Source of the DNA: Mariniphaga sediminis
Lineage (GTDB): Bacteria > Bacteroidota > Bacteroidia > Bacteroidales > Prolixibacteraceae
Assembly (NCBI RefSeq): GCF_003573545.1
Contig: NZ_QWET01000004.1
Span: 186,001 to 250,000, forward strand
DNA: 64,000 nt
Direction: 5' to 3'
The notes under the pieces were generated by a model. That model ran no database searches. It was not told where the DNA came from and saw only the letters and a program-made list of their open reading frames with translations. The position numbers were made by a program, and so were the translations under genes. This document shows positions 1 to 9,891 of the stretch, in pieces. Each line of letters starts with the position of its first letter. Within the stretch, counting starts at the first letter, position 1.

Positions 1-157
1 TCGGATTTTCTGATGCCCATTCCAGAAAGCTTAAAGAAGACAGTAATCCCAGCTTGGGGAAACCGTCCACTGCAATATAAGGCATCCGTGTAGTTATCTC
101 CTGTAATTTCGATTCCTTAAAAAACTCCCGCTCTACCTTTGATAAATTTAACTCCAT
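1..157 (-). CDS. N-terminal fragment of a NagB-like amino-sugar phosphate isomerase/deaminase (partial)
   Basis: The gene starts at an ATG on the minus strand (155-157) and runs off the left edge, leaving about 52 residues. The text contains TRMPYIAVDGFPKLG and an FLEWASENP segment, which I recall from the N-terminus of Bacteroidota proteins annotated as glucosamine-6-phosphate deaminase or isomerase. The catalytic part lies outside the window. It begins 39 bases after the stop of the ROK regulator and has the same orientation, so the two are probably co-transcribed. A sugar regulator next to a sugar-phosphate enzyme fits amino-sugar use. The family call is from memory of a short segment and is moderate at best. 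Confidence 0.5.
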   Translation of the reverse strand, partial: MELNLSKVEREFFKESKLQEITTRMPYIAVDGFPKLGLLSSLSFLEWASENP

Positions 158-196
158 ATTACTTTTTCTTTTTCGTTTTCTACTGTTACAACTATG

Positions 197-1414
197 TTAC
201 TTTGAAGCAATCCTGTCAAGCGCATAGGCTGCCGCTCCAAGTGGGCCGGCTTTTTGACCAAGTACCGAAAATTCAATTTCTGTATCATTACTGATATCGC
301 GATTACTAAATGTGTAAATAGCCTGTTGAATCGGTGCAATAACAAACTGGCTCGCTTCGGCAACCCTTCCCCCTAAAACAATTAGTTCAGGATTAAAAAT
401 CTGAATCAGGTACACAATACCTTTCCCCAGCCAGTAGCCCACATCCGAAAATATGGAAATGGCAAACTGATCGCCAAGGTTGGCCGCTTCGATAATTATG
501 GAAATGTCAATTTTTTCAAGATCATCATGAACCAGCTCTTTGATTAAGGATGATTTGCCGTTTTGAATTCCCTGTTTTGCGATCCGCGCAATAGCAGTTG
601 CCGAAACAATGGTTTCCAGGCAGCCCTGCTTTCCGCAACTGCAAAGCACCCCGTTATCGACAATTGGCAAATGCCCAAACTCGCCCGAATAACCTGATTT
701 GCCGGAATAAAGTTTCCCGTTAAGAATAATTCCAAGTCCAAGTCCCCAATCTACCTGAAGCAATAATACATTCTTCCGGTTTTTAGCCAATCCAAACTGT
801 TGCTCGGCAAAAGCCCGCAATTTCGAATCGTGACTAATAAATACCGGCATGCCAAAAATTCGCTTCAATTCACCCGATAAATTATTGATGGTCGGGAAAT
901 AGGTTTTGTTTACATCCTGTTTTTGGTTGATGAGGCCGGGAAGTTCAATCCCAACAGCCAAAACCTTGCTTTTTTCAATATGCTTGTTTTTAAGAATCTT
1001 CTCTATTTCTTCATTCACCTGAGAGAAAATCTTAAAATCCGGTTGCACTTTTATTGGAGAAAACTGTGGTTCACCCACTTCCTTATTGTTGCTGTTAAAA
1101 ACGGAAATAATGGTGCGGTTAATATTAATAGTAATACCTATCACATAAAACCCATCCTCCACAAGACCGTAAATATTGGGACGCCTGCCCCCGCTCGAAT
1201 CACCCCTGCCCAGTTCCACAACCAGTCCTTCTTCAATAAGCTCAACCAACAGGCTGTTAATTTTAGGTGTACTCAGTTTGATAAGCTTCGATAACTCAGA
1301 GTTAGACATCGCCCCCCTGAAATAGAGCATTCTCAAAATTTGTTTTTTGTGTAAAACCTTCTTCTGCTCTACTCCCTGGCTTTGATTTCCTGTATTTTTA
1401 AAAAGGTTCTCCAT
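197..1414 (-). CDS. ROK family transcriptional regulator (NagC/XylR type)
   Basis: A 405-residue protein with an N-terminal winged helix-turn-helix (about residues 20-70) and a C-terminal ROK sugar-kinase-like domain. The ROK zinc site is visible as H248 with C258, C260 and C265 in a CSCGKQGC motif, preceded by the glycine-rich signature around 223-247. The length is normal for a ROK repressor with DNA-binding domain; pure ROK kinases are about 300 residues. Such proteins bind DNA until a sugar or sugar phosphate is sensed. Its neighbour downstream is the NagB-like gene, so control of amino-sugar metabolism is a reasonable inference, but the ligand cannot be read from sequence. Confidence 0.9.
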   Translation of the reverse strand: MENLFKNTGNQSQGVEQKKVLHKKQILRMLYFRGAMSNSELSKLIKLSTPKINSLLVELIEEGLVVELGRGDSSGGRRPNIYGLVEDGFYVIGITININRTIISVFNSNNKEVGEPQFSPIKVQPDFKIFSQVNEEIEKILKNKHIEKSKVLAVGIELPGLINQKQDVNKTYFPTINNLSGELKRIFGMPVFISHDSKLRAFAEQQFGLAKNRKNVLLLQVDWGLGLGIILNGKLYSGKSGYSGEFGHLPIVDNGVLCSCGKQGCLETIVSATAIARIAKQGIQNGKSSLIKELVHDDLEKIDISIIIEAANLGDQFAISIFSDVGYWLGKGIVYLIQIFNPELIVLGGRVAEASQFVIAPIQQAIYTFSNRDISNDTEIEFSVLGQKAGPLGAAAYALDRIASK

Positions 1415-1616
1415 AATTTATTTGTTCAGCAAAGATCAGGATATTTTTCAATTAAAGCAAACATCTTTTTAATTTTTTTAAAAAGAGCGCACTGTTTTTG
1501 ATAAAATTAATCATTAATAAATAAATTAAAAATATTTAATGGAGGTGATTATTGTCGGTTCATGAAAAAAGCAGATATTTAAGAACCAAATTGAAGAAAG
1601 TAAAAACCACTTTGAG

Positions 1617-2732
1617 ATGCGATTAAAAATATCTGTTGTTGTACTTCTTTTCTTTTCTGTAACCCTCTATTCGTCTGGGCAGTCAAGAAAAATCATCCAC
1701 ATTCCCGACATTCCCGGATACAAAACATTAAAATGCGATTTTCACATACACACTGTTTTTTCAGATGGAACAGTTTGGCCTACTGTAAGAGTAGAGGAGG
1801 CCTGGCAGGAAGGGCTGGATGCCATTGCCATTACGGATCATATTGAATACCGGCCTCATTCAAAAGACGTGGTGGCTGACCACAACCGTTCGTACGAAAT
1901 TGCCGAACCTCTGGCGAAAAACCGGAATATCCTGCTCGTACGAGGTGCCGAAATCACCCGAAACATGCCTCCGGGACATTTAAATGCGTTATTTATCAGG
2001 AATGCCAACCTGCTGGAGCGCGACGATGTGTTTGAAGCAATAAAAGAAGCGCGCGATCAGGGGGCATTTATCCTTTGGAACCATCCCGGATGGAAAGCTC
2101 AACAACCCGACTCTACCCTTTGGTGGGAAGAACATACCCGGCTGTTGCAGAATGACATGCTGCATGGGATTGAGGCTTTCAACTACAACGAACACTACCC
2201 TGAAGCGATTGATTGGGCGCGTGAAAAAAACCTGTCAGTATTTGCCAACTCCGACATACATGAACCAGTAAGCATGGCTTATGACCTGACCCGCGGGTTT
2301 CGTCCCATGACCCTGGTTTTTGCCCGAAGCCGTACTGAAGGAGGCATTAAAGAAGCGCTTTTCAGCCGGCGAACAGCCGCACTTTATAACAACACGCTTG
2401 TAGGAAAAGCCGAACTGCTGGACCCCTTGTTTTTTGCTTCGCTAAAAATTTATAACCAGGCAGGCAAACTTCAACTTGGAGAAACAAAAAAAATTGGAAT
2501 TGAAAACCGTTCTGATCTGGACTACGAATTGGAACTGGTGCAACCAGGAGTTGGGTTCGATGCACCGGAGTCAGTTACTCTGAAAGCACACCGCGTTACC
2601 CTGCTGGAGTTAAACGGTAACTCGGAACAGATAGCCGGAATGAATGAGTTAAAAGTTTTTTATAAAGTAAAAAACCTAATGGTCAGTTCCACTGAAAACC
2701 TGGTAATAACATTCGTTTTTGCCAATAACTGA
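1617..2732 (+). CDS. Secreted PHP-domain phosphoesterase (Sb-PDE-like)
   Basis: A 371-residue protein with a signal peptide (first ~20 residues) followed by a PHP (polymerase and histidinol phosphatase) domain. Metal-binding motifs visible are HIH at 43-45, TDH at 73-75, a later NHPGW segment and NSDIHEP. These match the PHP metallophosphoesterase fold. Secreted Bacteroidota members are often named Sb-PDE family phosphodiesterases. It probably hydrolyses a phosphate ester in the periplasm; the substrate is unknown. The flavin reductase gene follows after 26 bases, so the two may share a transcript, although no functional link is obvious. The last ~120 residues have no motif I recognise. Confidence 0.85.
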   Translation: MRLKISVVVLLFFSVTLYSSGQSRKIIHIPDIPGYKTLKCDFHIHTVFSDGTVWPTVRVEEAWQEGLDAIAITDHIEYRPHSKDVVADHNRSYEIAEPLAKNRNILLVRGAEITRNMPPGHLNALFIRNANLLERDDVFEAIKEARDQGAFILWNHPGWKAQQPDSTLWWEEHTRLLQNDMLHGIEAFNYNEHYPEAIDWAREKNLSVFANSDIHEPVSMAYDLTRGFRPMTLVFARSRTEGGIKEALFSRRTAALYNNTLVGKAELLDPLFFASLKIYNQAGKLQLGETKKIGIENRSDLDYELELVQPGVGFDAPESVTLKAHRVTLLELNGNSEQIAGMNELKVFYKVKNLMVSSTENLVITFVFANN

Positions 2733-2758
2733 ATCCCCCAAAACAAATGGATTAACGA

Positions 2759-3424
2759 ATGGGAAAAGGTAAAAAAGTAGCCCCGCTAAAGGAATATCCG
2801 CTCACCGGGAACCTTGAAATTTCACCCGGTGTTTATTTGCTCCGGTTTTCCCAAAACTTTGATTTTATTCCCGGACAGGTGGTAAAGGTAGGCCTTGACG
2901 ATAAAAATCCTCCCCGCATATACAGTCTGTGCAGTGGAAATCAGGAAAAAGAAGCAGGCATTCTGTTCAACGTAAAAGAGGACGGATTACTCACCCCACA
3001 ACTGGCCAAACTTATTCCGGGAGATAAAATATTGGTTTCAGAACCGTACGGCAGTTTTCTCGGAACACCAGAACCTGCCTGGTGGATTGCCACGGGAACG
3101 GGAATCGCCCCGTTTTACAGCATGTTCCAATCCGGGTTGGGGGAAAACAAAAAATTGATACACGGAGTCAGTTACCTCAATCAGTTCTACTTTGAAGATG
3201 AACTGGATTGGGCAATGGGCGAAAATTATGTGCGTTGCTGTTCCCGCGAATCGTCATGCGACACCTTCCCCGGAAGGGTAACGGATTATATTTCAACCCA
3301 GGAGAGCCTGCCTGACGTAAAATATTATTTATGTGGGAAAGCGCTGATGGTGGTAGAAGTGCGTGATCTGCTAATATCCAAAGGTATTCCTTACGCAAAT
3401 ATTATGGCTGAAATTTATTTCTGA
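2759..3424 (+). CDS. Ferredoxin/flavodoxin NADP reductase-like FAD oxidoreductase, copy 1
   Basis: A 221-residue flavoprotein of the ferredoxin-NADP reductase superfamily. The FAD-binding RxYS motif is RIYS at 53-56 and the nucleotide-binding GTGIAPF motif is at about 113-119. It ends in IMAEIYF, the aromatic terminus common in small Fpr-type reductases. The length is compact, with no fused ferredoxin domain. It should move electrons between NAD(P)H and a small redox carrier in the cytoplasm. A clear paralogue is encoded at 46582-47220, where it is coupled to miaB. The start is the ATG at 2759, 26 bases after the PHP gene. Confidence 0.85.
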   Translation: MGKGKKVAPLKEYPLTGNLEISPGVYLLRFSQNFDFIPGQVVKVGLDDKNPPRIYSLCSGNQEKEAGILFNVKEDGLLTPQLAKLIPGDKILVSEPYGSFLGTPEPAWWIATGTGIAPFYSMFQSGLGENKKLIHGVSYLNQFYFEDELDWAMGENYVRCCSRESSCDTFPGRVTDYISTQESLPDVKYYLCGKALMVVEVRDLLISKGIPYANIMAEIYF

Positions 3425-3620
3425 GAATACCGGATTCTTCTAATCATTTTGTAATTTTCAGCCAAAATTTATAAAAAAGCCACGACAAGAAATTAACGTA
3501 AATAAAGTGCACATGAGAAAATTACCTCTCCCCGGAGTGTTATTAAAATTCATGTGAATTTCATTTCAGAATGTACAAACCGCACAGATTATTTTTTTAA
3601 AAAGCAAATATTAAAATCAA

Positions 3621-4331
3621 ATGAAAAGTTCAATTGTAACCTTTTTAATCCTTCTGTTTTTAACGGTATCCAGCAACGTGCAAGCACAAAGTTTGCAGGA
3701 AGTACTCGATAAACATTTTAAAGCGATCGGGCAGGAAAGTCTGCTTCAAAAAACGTCTTTTGAGATAAAAGCCACTGTCAAACAAATGGGAATGGAGATT
3801 CCGATGACAATGAAAATGAAACGTCCGGACAAATTCAGGATGGAAATGGAAATGCAGGGACAAAAAATGATTCAGGCCTACGATGGAGAAAATGGATGGA
3901 TGATTATGCCGGGCATGGGCACGGAGCCACAAAGTTTGTCAGGGCCGCAACTGGAGCAGGCAAAAGAGCAGGCCAACATTGACGGAGAACTGTACAATTA
4001 TGAAGAAAAAGGATCCTCTGCCGCATTTGCAGGAAAAGTAAATGTGGAAGGCACTCCCATGTTCAGCATCAAACTAACTGCGAAAGATGGCTCGGTAAAA
4101 AACTATTTTATTGATACCGAAAAATATTTCATCCGTAAAGTAAAAGTTAAAGCAAACATTCAGGGTCAGGAGATGGAAATAGAACAAAACCTGAGTGAAT
4201 ACAAGGAGTTTGACGGAGTGATGATGGCAACCAACATTGAATCGAAATCGCCAATGGGTACAGCCAATATCATTTTTGAAGAAATCAAATTTGGAATTAC
4301 TTTCGATGATTCGGATTTTACAAAACCATAA
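3621..4331 (+). CDS. Exported LolA-like outer-membrane lipoprotein-sorting domain protein
   Basis: A 236-residue protein with a clear N-terminal signal peptide ending near residue 23. The mature part is rich in alternating beta strands with K/M/E-rich segments, starting LQEVLDKHFKAIGQ, which resembles the LolA/LolB-like proteins often found in Bacteroidota. Segments such as RPDKFRMEMEMQG and AYDGENGWMIMPG fit that fold, which forms a hydrophobic half-barrel binding acyl chains. A role in periplasmic lipid or lipoprotein handling is inferred. It stands alone with its own upstream region of about 200 bases and is followed by the transporter promoter. Confidence 0.7.
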   Translation: MKSSIVTFLILLFLTVSSNVQAQSLQEVLDKHFKAIGQESLLQKTSFEIKATVKQMGMEIPMTMKMKRPDKFRMEMEMQGQKMIQAYDGENGWMIMPGMGTEPQSLSGPQLEQAKEQANIDGELYNYEEKGSSAAFAGKVNVEGTPMFSIKLTAKDGSVKNYFIDTEKYFIRKVKVKANIQGQEMEIEQNLSEYKEFDGVMMATNIESKSPMGTANIIFEEIKFGITFDDSDFTKP

Positions 4332-4383
4332 AGTTGTTAAGCTAAAGAAAATAAATTCCTGATTTTGCACCTTCTTTTTTCTG

Positions 4384-4417
4384 TTTGGATGGAATGGTGA
4401 ACTATTCACTACCTTTG
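4384..4417 (+). promoter_or_regulatory. Bacteroidota-type promoter of the AAE transporter gene
   Basis: TTTG at 4384-4387 and TACCTTTG at 4410-4417 are 22 bases apart, matching the known Bacteroidota -33 TTTG and -7 TAnnTTTG consensus. The ATG follows at 4440, giving a short leader. Confidence 0.65.
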
Positions 4418-4439
4418 TACCGGAAAACCAAAACAGAAA

Positions 4440-6026
4440 ATGGAATTACTTTCAAACAGTTATTTTGCACTATTTTTAATTGTGGCTTTGGGATTTATCC
4501 TGGGGCGGATAAAAGTATTCGGGCTGTCGCTTGACGTTTCAGCTGTTATTTTTGTTGCGCTGATATTTGGTCATTTCGGCGTAGTTATCCCTCAGGATTT
4601 CCAATCCCTTGGCTTGGTGCTCTTTATTTTTACGATTGGGATACAGGCAGGACCTGGTTTTTTTGAATCTTTTAAAAAAGAAGGAAGGCTGCTGGCCTCT
4701 TTTGCCACGGTACTTATTCTTGTGGCAGCCATTATAACTGTTGCAACCGTTTATTTTTTCAATATCGATAAAAATATAGCTATCGGTTTATTTACCGGGG
4801 CACTAACCAGCACCCCGGGTTTAGCGGCTGCCATTGATCTTACCGGGTCGCCGTTGGCTTCTATCGGTTATGGTGTTGGGTACCCGTTTGGCGTTATCGG
4901 CGTTATTCTGTTTATCCGGTTTCTGCCCAAAATATTGGGAGTTTCGTTAAAAAAATCGGAAGAAGAATACGAGTCTAAAATAAAAGAAGAATTCCCGGAA
5001 ATTGTGCGCAGGAACTTTATTGTTGAAAACGAAAATGTAGTTGGGAAATCCATTGGAGAACTGCGGATCAGATACATGACAAAAGCCGTTGTTTCGCGGG
5101 TGATGCATGAAGGAGTTGCCGTGACCCCAAAACCTGAAACGATATTACATAAAGATTCGCTGATAAGGGCTGTTGGCACAGAAGAGGCACTGAAAAGGGT
5201 CCGGTTACTTATTGGGCCCCCAACAGAAGAAGAGATACCACTTGACCCGAATTACGATGTTCGAACGGTTCTGGTAACCAACAAGGAGGTGGTGAATAAA
5301 ACCATCGGCCAAATCAATCTGCTGAATACTTATAATGCCACCATCACGCGCATTCGCAGGTCGGGGATTAACATTTCTCCCACGCCAAACTCCAGGCTGC
5401 AATTTGGCGACAAGCTGATTATTGCCAGCAGTAAGGCCAATATGGAAATGGTTGCCCGCATTTTTGGCGACGACCAGAAACGTCTTTCTGATACAGATAT
5501 TCTGCCAGTTGCCCTTGGAATTATCATGGGTGTTCTGGTGGGCAAAATTAACATTACATTGGGTAATTTCTCTTTTAGCCCGGGTCTTACCGGCGGGGTA
5601 CTGATTGTAGCGCTGGTAGTAAGCCGAATCGGAAAAACCGGCCCAATCCTCTGGACGATGAGTGGAGCCGCCAACCAGCTTCTCCGTCAGTTGGGACTCA
5701 TTTTCTTCCTGGCTGCTGTCGGAACCGGTGCGGGAGCAGAAATAGTAAGCACTTTTGAAAAGTACGGTTACCAACTCTTCATTTTTGGCGGGATCATTAC
5801 ATTAGTTCCAATGATTCTGGCGGCCCTGGGAGGAAAATGGCTATTTAAAATGAACCTGCTATCCATGCTGGGAGCCATCAGCGGGAGTATGACCAGCACG
5901 CCCGGCCTTGCGGCTGCCGATTCCATGACCGAAACAAATGCCCACTCAATCGCTTACGCAACAGTTTACCCCGTTGCCATGGTTTTGCTTATCGTTATTG
6001 TGCAACTCATTTCGCTGTTCTTGTGA
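4440..6026 (+). CDS. AAE-family (YidE/YbjL/AspT-like) transporter with two TrkA-C domains
   Basis: A 528-residue inner-membrane protein. It has two blocks of membrane helices (about residues 1-180 and 350-528) separated by a cytoplasmic region with two RCK_C/TrkA-C-like units (about 185-345). This is the arrangement of the aspartate:alanine exchanger family and of YidE/YbjL. The repeated segment TSTPGLAAA appears in both membrane halves (near 122 and 484), as expected for an internal duplication. The substrate is unknown; an organic or amino acid anion is likely from the family. It meets the GH32 gene tail to tail with only one base between them, so their 3' untranslated regions overlap. Confidence 0.9.
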   Translation: MELLSNSYFALFLIVALGFILGRIKVFGLSLDVSAVIFVALIFGHFGVVIPQDFQSLGLVLFIFTIGIQAGPGFFESFKKEGRLLASFATVLILVAAIITVATVYFFNIDKNIAIGLFTGALTSTPGLAAAIDLTGSPLASIGYGVGYPFGVIGVILFIRFLPKILGVSLKKSEEEYESKIKEEFPEIVRRNFIVENENVVGKSIGELRIRYMTKAVVSRVMHEGVAVTPKPETILHKDSLIRAVGTEEALKRVRLLIGPPTEEEIPLDPNYDVRTVLVTNKEVVNKTIGQINLLNTYNATITRIRRSGINISPTPNSRLQFGDKLIIASSKANMEMVARIFGDDQKRLSDTDILPVALGIIMGVLVGKINITLGNFSFSPGLTGGVLIVALVVSRIGKTGPILWTMSGAANQLLRQLGLIFFLAAVGTGAGAEIVSTFEKYGYQLFIFGGIITLVPMILAALGGKWLFKMNLLSMLGAISGSMTSTPGLAAADSMTETNAHSIAYATVYPVAMVLLIVIVQLISLFL

Positions 6027-6027
6027 T

Positions 6028-7476
6028 TTATTCGCTCCAGGCAGACTTCACCCTGAAAATATCAAGCTTCTCCACTATCATTTCACCGCCATTCGTAAAA
6101 AGCACCAGGTCTTCTGCGCCCTTTTCAGGCGTAAAACAATTGGAAATAACCGTTTGACCTCCGTTGGCAAAAACCTCAATGGATGCACGATCAACCAGAA
6201 TTTCCAGCGTAATTTTATTGTCAACAGGCAGCAATGGAGCTGTAGTACCGAGCAAGGATAAAGTTCCGCGTTTTACATCGTATAAAAGCTCAGTCCCTGT
6301 TTCTTTCTTGTTATGCCGAAGCATAAACCCAAAATTATTGCAGCTTTTCAGATCAAATTCGCCAATAATATGCAAACAATCCCCTTTTACTTTTTTTACG
6401 ATATTCTGATTAATACCCGGAATCAATTTTTCATTTTTCCATTCAAAATCTTTGTCGTGCAGAAGTTCAATTTCTGAGACAGGCTTCCGGGTTACCTTAT
6501 ATCCGAAATTAAACTTGGTAAGCTCAAGTTCCGTGGGAAAAGTCATCTGCCCGTTAAAAGGCATTTCGGGAAAACTACCACCGCGCATCCAGGCAATCTG
6601 AATTACACGTCCATCTTCTTCCGGAATATTGCTCCAGGTTTGCGTCGCATAATAGTTTTTTCCAAAATCGCTTTTCATTTTGGCCGTTTCGGGAGAAAAC
6701 TTTGTTCCGTCAAAATTCCCAATCAGGTAGCTCCCGTCTCCGTCAAAAAGCACCCATTTGGTTTCTTCCGGGCGGTTTGTCACCTGCATAGGAACGAGAT
6801 CGGGGCATTCATAAAAACCGAATACATGACTTTGATGTTCCCAGTCGGTCAGATTTTCGGAAGTATAAAATGAAACGCCTTTTGAATTGTCACCTTCCGT
6901 CGTTTTACGGTAAAGTGCCATCACATATTTTTGGGAAGGCTCATGCCAGACCACTTTAGGATCGCGGGCATCGTCGATTTCATCGTAAGGGATAATGGGA
7001 TTTCCCTCAAATTTTTCCCAGGTGCGTCCTTTATCTGTGCTGTAGGCAATACGTTGTCCGCAATGCTGGGAAGTGTAAAATGCCACCAATGTTTTCACAT
7101 TCCCTTCCTGTTTTCCCAATAAGTTATTTTCATCCACAATGGCGGATCCCGAAAAAGCGGTACAGCGTACTTTGTCTTCTGAATTTTCGTCAGGATAAAT
7201 AGCAATAGGAAGGTGTTCCCAATGAACCAAATCAGTACTTATGGCATGCCCCCAATGCATGTAGCCCCATTCATTTCCTTTTGGGTTATGCTGATAAAAA
7301 AGGTGGTATTCCCCATCATAATATACCAGTCCATTGGGATCATTGTGCCAGTTTTTTTCGGGTGTAAAATGAAACTGGGGCCGGTACAGTTCATCATAAT
7401 AATTTTTTTCTGGGTTCGAAGCTGTCAGTAAAAAAGCCGAAACCAGAGCAAATAAAGAAGTTACAACGTTCTTCAT
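6028..7476 (-). CDS. Secreted glycoside hydrolase family 32 (levanase/invertase-like)
   Basis: A 482-residue protein with a signal peptide (about residues 1-20), a five-bladed GH32 catalytic domain and a C-terminal beta-sandwich. The three catalytic motifs are present: WHNDPNG with nucleophile D46, RDPKV with D172, and ECPD with acid/base E223. The enzyme should cleave beta-fructosides such as sucrose, levan or inulin in the periplasm or outside the cell. No SusC/SusD pair or fructokinase is adjacent, so it is not part of a visible polysaccharide utilisation locus here. It ends one base from the convergent transporter gene. Confidence 0.93.
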   Translation of the reverse strand: MKNVVTSLFALVSAFLLTASNPEKNYYDELYRPQFHFTPEKNWHNDPNGLVYYDGEYHLFYQHNPKGNEWGYMHWGHAISTDLVHWEHLPIAIYPDENSEDKVRCTAFSGSAIVDENNLLGKQEGNVKTLVAFYTSQHCGQRIAYSTDKGRTWEKFEGNPIIPYDEIDDARDPKVVWHEPSQKYVMALYRKTTEGDNSKGVSFYTSENLTDWEHQSHVFGFYECPDLVPMQVTNRPEETKWVLFDGDGSYLIGNFDGTKFSPETAKMKSDFGKNYYATQTWSNIPEEDGRVIQIAWMRGGSFPEMPFNGQMTFPTELELTKFNFGYKVTRKPVSEIELLHDKDFEWKNEKLIPGINQNIVKKVKGDCLHIIGEFDLKSCNNFGFMLRHNKKETGTELLYDVKRGTLSLLGTTAPLLPVDNKITLEILVDRASIEVFANGGQTVISNCFTPEKGAEDLVLFTNGGEMIVEKLDIFRVKSAWSE

Positions 7477-7842
7477 AGCGAATATTTTTTTCTGAATTTT
7501 GGTCTGTTATTTCAACTTGCAAGATAGAAATTTATTGGGATTCTTTTCAAAAAAATCAGGTACGGTTAACTATTTAACAGAAGATTGAAGCGACAAAAAC
7601 CTTTGCAATCTTTATGAACCAAAAGGGTGAATATTCCCCTCATTAATACAGCTAAGAATCTAATAAAAAGCACCTTATCCACATAAAGGGCATGAACAAT
7701 CCAGGGGCCGGATTATCGCCAGTCTCAATTTACCTGGAAGCAAAACCTCAAAACATTCAATGAATTGATTATTTTCACTGAATTTTAATCAAAACACAGA
7801 CAACTTTTATATTTTTCTGGTTTTTACAAAAACAAGATAAAG
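7477..7842. other. Gene-free divergent upstream region
   Basis: 366 bases between the divergent GH32 and DUF2797 genes. It must hold both promoters, but I see only weak matches to the TAnnTTTG box (for example TATCTTGC on the minus strand at 7519-7526). No ORF, RNA or strong hairpin is apparent. Confidence 0.5.
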
Positions 7843-8655
7843 ATGAATTTCGAAGGCAATATTTTTAAAATGCGGACAGAACTTGCCACCCCGGTAAACT
7901 ATTTTCTGCCAGTTGGCGAGCAGGAAGTTGAAATGAACAAACTGATTGGCAAAGAAATAAAAATGCATTTCTCGGGTCAAATCAATTGTATTTCCTGTGG
8001 AAAAACAACCAAAACCTCATTTAACCAGGGGTTTTGTTATACCTGTTTGCAAACCGCACCTGAGTCGAGTGAGTCGGTGGTGCGCCCGGAGTTATCAAAA
8101 TCGCACTTTGGTATTGCCCGCGACATGGAGTGGGCTGAGAAACATGACCTGATCGATCATTTTGTTTACCTCGCTGTAGCCACTGAGCTTAAGGTGGGCG
8201 TTACCAGATGCCACCAAATCCCAACGCGCTGGATTGACCAGGGCGCCAGCTTTGCCTTAAAAATTGCCCAAACCCCTAACCGCCACATTGCCGGAATTAT
8301 TGAAGTATTCCTAAAAAAACATTTTACTGACCGCACCAACTGGCAGGCCATGCTGAAAAGCAGTGGAAACAAAAACATTGATCTGCTTGAAGAAAAAAAG
8401 AATGCCTTACAGCTACTTCCGGTCGAACTCCAAAAATACTATTGCAAAGACGATGAAATAACCGCTATCGATTATCCGTTGCCAGTTCCTCCTCAAAAAG
8501 TTAAAAGTGTGAGTTTTGATAAAACGCCGGATATTGTTGAAACCCTGAAAGGGATAAAGGGGCAATATTTAATCTTTGAAAACAATACCGTCCTGAATAT
8601 TAGAAAACATAATGGATATTATCTAAACATTTCAACCTCAAAAGCCGGAGTTTGA
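7843..8655 (+). CDS. DUF2797 domain protein with a zinc ribbon
   Basis: A 270-residue cytoplasmic protein matching DUF2797 as I remember it. A four-cysteine zinc ribbon is visible at C49/C52 and C65/C68, after the family opening with GQINCISCGK. A second conserved block, ATELKVGVTRCHQIPTRWIDQG, lies near residues 128-150. The function of the family is not known to me. It stands alone, upstream of ilvE with a gap of 154 bases. Confidence 0.8.
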   Translation: MNFEGNIFKMRTELATPVNYFLPVGEQEVEMNKLIGKEIKMHFSGQINCISCGKTTKTSFNQGFCYTCLQTAPESSESVVRPELSKSHFGIARDMEWAEKHDLIDHFVYLAVATELKVGVTRCHQIPTRWIDQGASFALKIAQTPNRHIAGIIEVFLKKHFTDRTNWQAMLKSSGNKNIDLLEEKKNALQLLPVELQKYYCKDDEITAIDYPLPVPPQKVKSVSFDKTPDIVETLKGIKGQYLIFENNTVLNIRKHNGYYLNISTSKAGV

Positions 8656-8809
8656 AAACCGAAATAAGAGGAAATCTTAAATGTGATTACAAAAATTGCC
8701 GATAACTTGACATTTCTCTTAATACACAAAATAAAATTTGCTTAATTTGTTGACCGAAGTGAGTTTTAACGGTTCATTTCAGCACAGAACAATTAAATAT
8801 GATCAATAA

Positions 8810-9823
8810 ATGGAAAATTTAGACTGGCAGAATTTAGGCTTCGGGTACCGTGATTCTGATTACAATATCCGCTGTTACTACCGGAATGGGAAGTGGGGAG
8901 AACTGGAAATAAGTTCATCCAACACAATCAACATGCACATGGCAGCTACTGCCCTTCATTACGGACAGGAAGCGTTTGAGGGATTAAAAGCTTTTAAAGG
9001 GAAAGACGGAAAAATCCGCATCTTCAGGATGGATGAAAATGCCAAACGGATGGAAAACTCATCCAAAGGAATTTTAATGGCCCAACTCCCGGTAGAAAAG
9101 TTTACAGAAGCAGTTCGTCTGGCAGTAAAAATGAATAAACGTTTTGTTCCGCCTCATGATAGTGGAGCTTCCCTTTACATCCGCCCGCTGCTGATTGGCA
9201 CCGGACCCGAGATTGGCGTAAAACCGGCCAAAGAATATCTGTTTATTGTATTTGTAATGCCAGTTGGACCATACTTCCCGGAAGGATTTAAACCCACCGA
9301 CCTTGTGATTATGCGTGATCACGATCGGGCTGCTCCTCTGGGAACCGGAAAATATAAAGTAGGTGGAAACTATGCTGCCAGCATGGATGCCGGCAAGCTG
9401 GCCAAAGAGCAAGGATTCTCCGCCGTGCTGTATCTCGACAGCCGCGAAAAAAAATACGTGGATGAGTGTGGCCCGGCCAACTTTTTCGGAATAAAAAACA
9501 ATACTTACGTTACTCCACTTTCGGATTCCATTTTGCCGTCTATCACAAATAAAAGTCTGATGACCCTGGCGGAAGAAATGGGGCTGAAAGTAGAACGCCG
9601 CAAAGTGCCTTATGAAGAATTGGAATCTTTTGAAGAAATAGGTGCATGTGGAACAGCCGCAGTTATTTCACCCATCAAAGGGATTTACGATGCAGACAAC
9701 GATACGTGGTTCAGGTATGGTAAAGAGCCGGGAGAATGGTCGGTTAAACTTTACAATAAACTGCGTGCGATACAGTATGGCGATGAGCCGGATAAATATG
9801 GGTGGACTGAAATTGCAGAGTAG
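8810..9823 (+). CDS. ilvE: Branched-chain amino acid aminotransferase
   Basis: A 337-residue fold-type IV PLP aminotransferase of the longer BCAT form. The PLP lysine is K183 in the KYKVGGNYAAS motif. Other family features are HYGQEAFEGLKAF near 50-63 and GACGTAAVISPI in the C-terminal third. It transfers the amino group of leucine, isoleucine or valine to 2-oxoglutarate, and the reverse, in the cytoplasm. No other ilv or leu gene is near it. The ATG at 8810 gives a normal N-terminus. A structured inverted repeat lies immediately downstream. Confidence 0.95.
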   Translation: MENLDWQNLGFGYRDSDYNIRCYYRNGKWGELEISSSNTINMHMAATALHYGQEAFEGLKAFKGKDGKIRIFRMDENAKRMENSSKGILMAQLPVEKFTEAVRLAVKMNKRFVPPHDSGASLYIRPLLIGTGPEIGVKPAKEYLFIVFVMPVGPYFPEGFKPTDLVIMRDHDRAAPLGTGKYKVGGNYAASMDAGKLAKEQGFSAVLYLDSREKKYVDECGPANFFGIKNNTYVTPLSDSILPSITNKSLMTLAEEMGLKVERRKVPYEELESFEEIGACGTAAVISPIKGIYDADNDTWFRYGKEPGEWSVKLYNKLRAIQYGDEPDKYGWTEIAE

Positions 9824-9891
9824 GTTAACTGCAAGCTTCTAAATAAACATTAGTTCGGAATTATATTCGGTTGGCTTTACATTTTTTAAGG

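Noticed and set aside
5205-5774. 189-codon open frame on the minus strand within the transporter gene
   Set aside because: It is fully antisense to a well-supported membrane protein with clear family motifs and has no promoter or recognisable domain.
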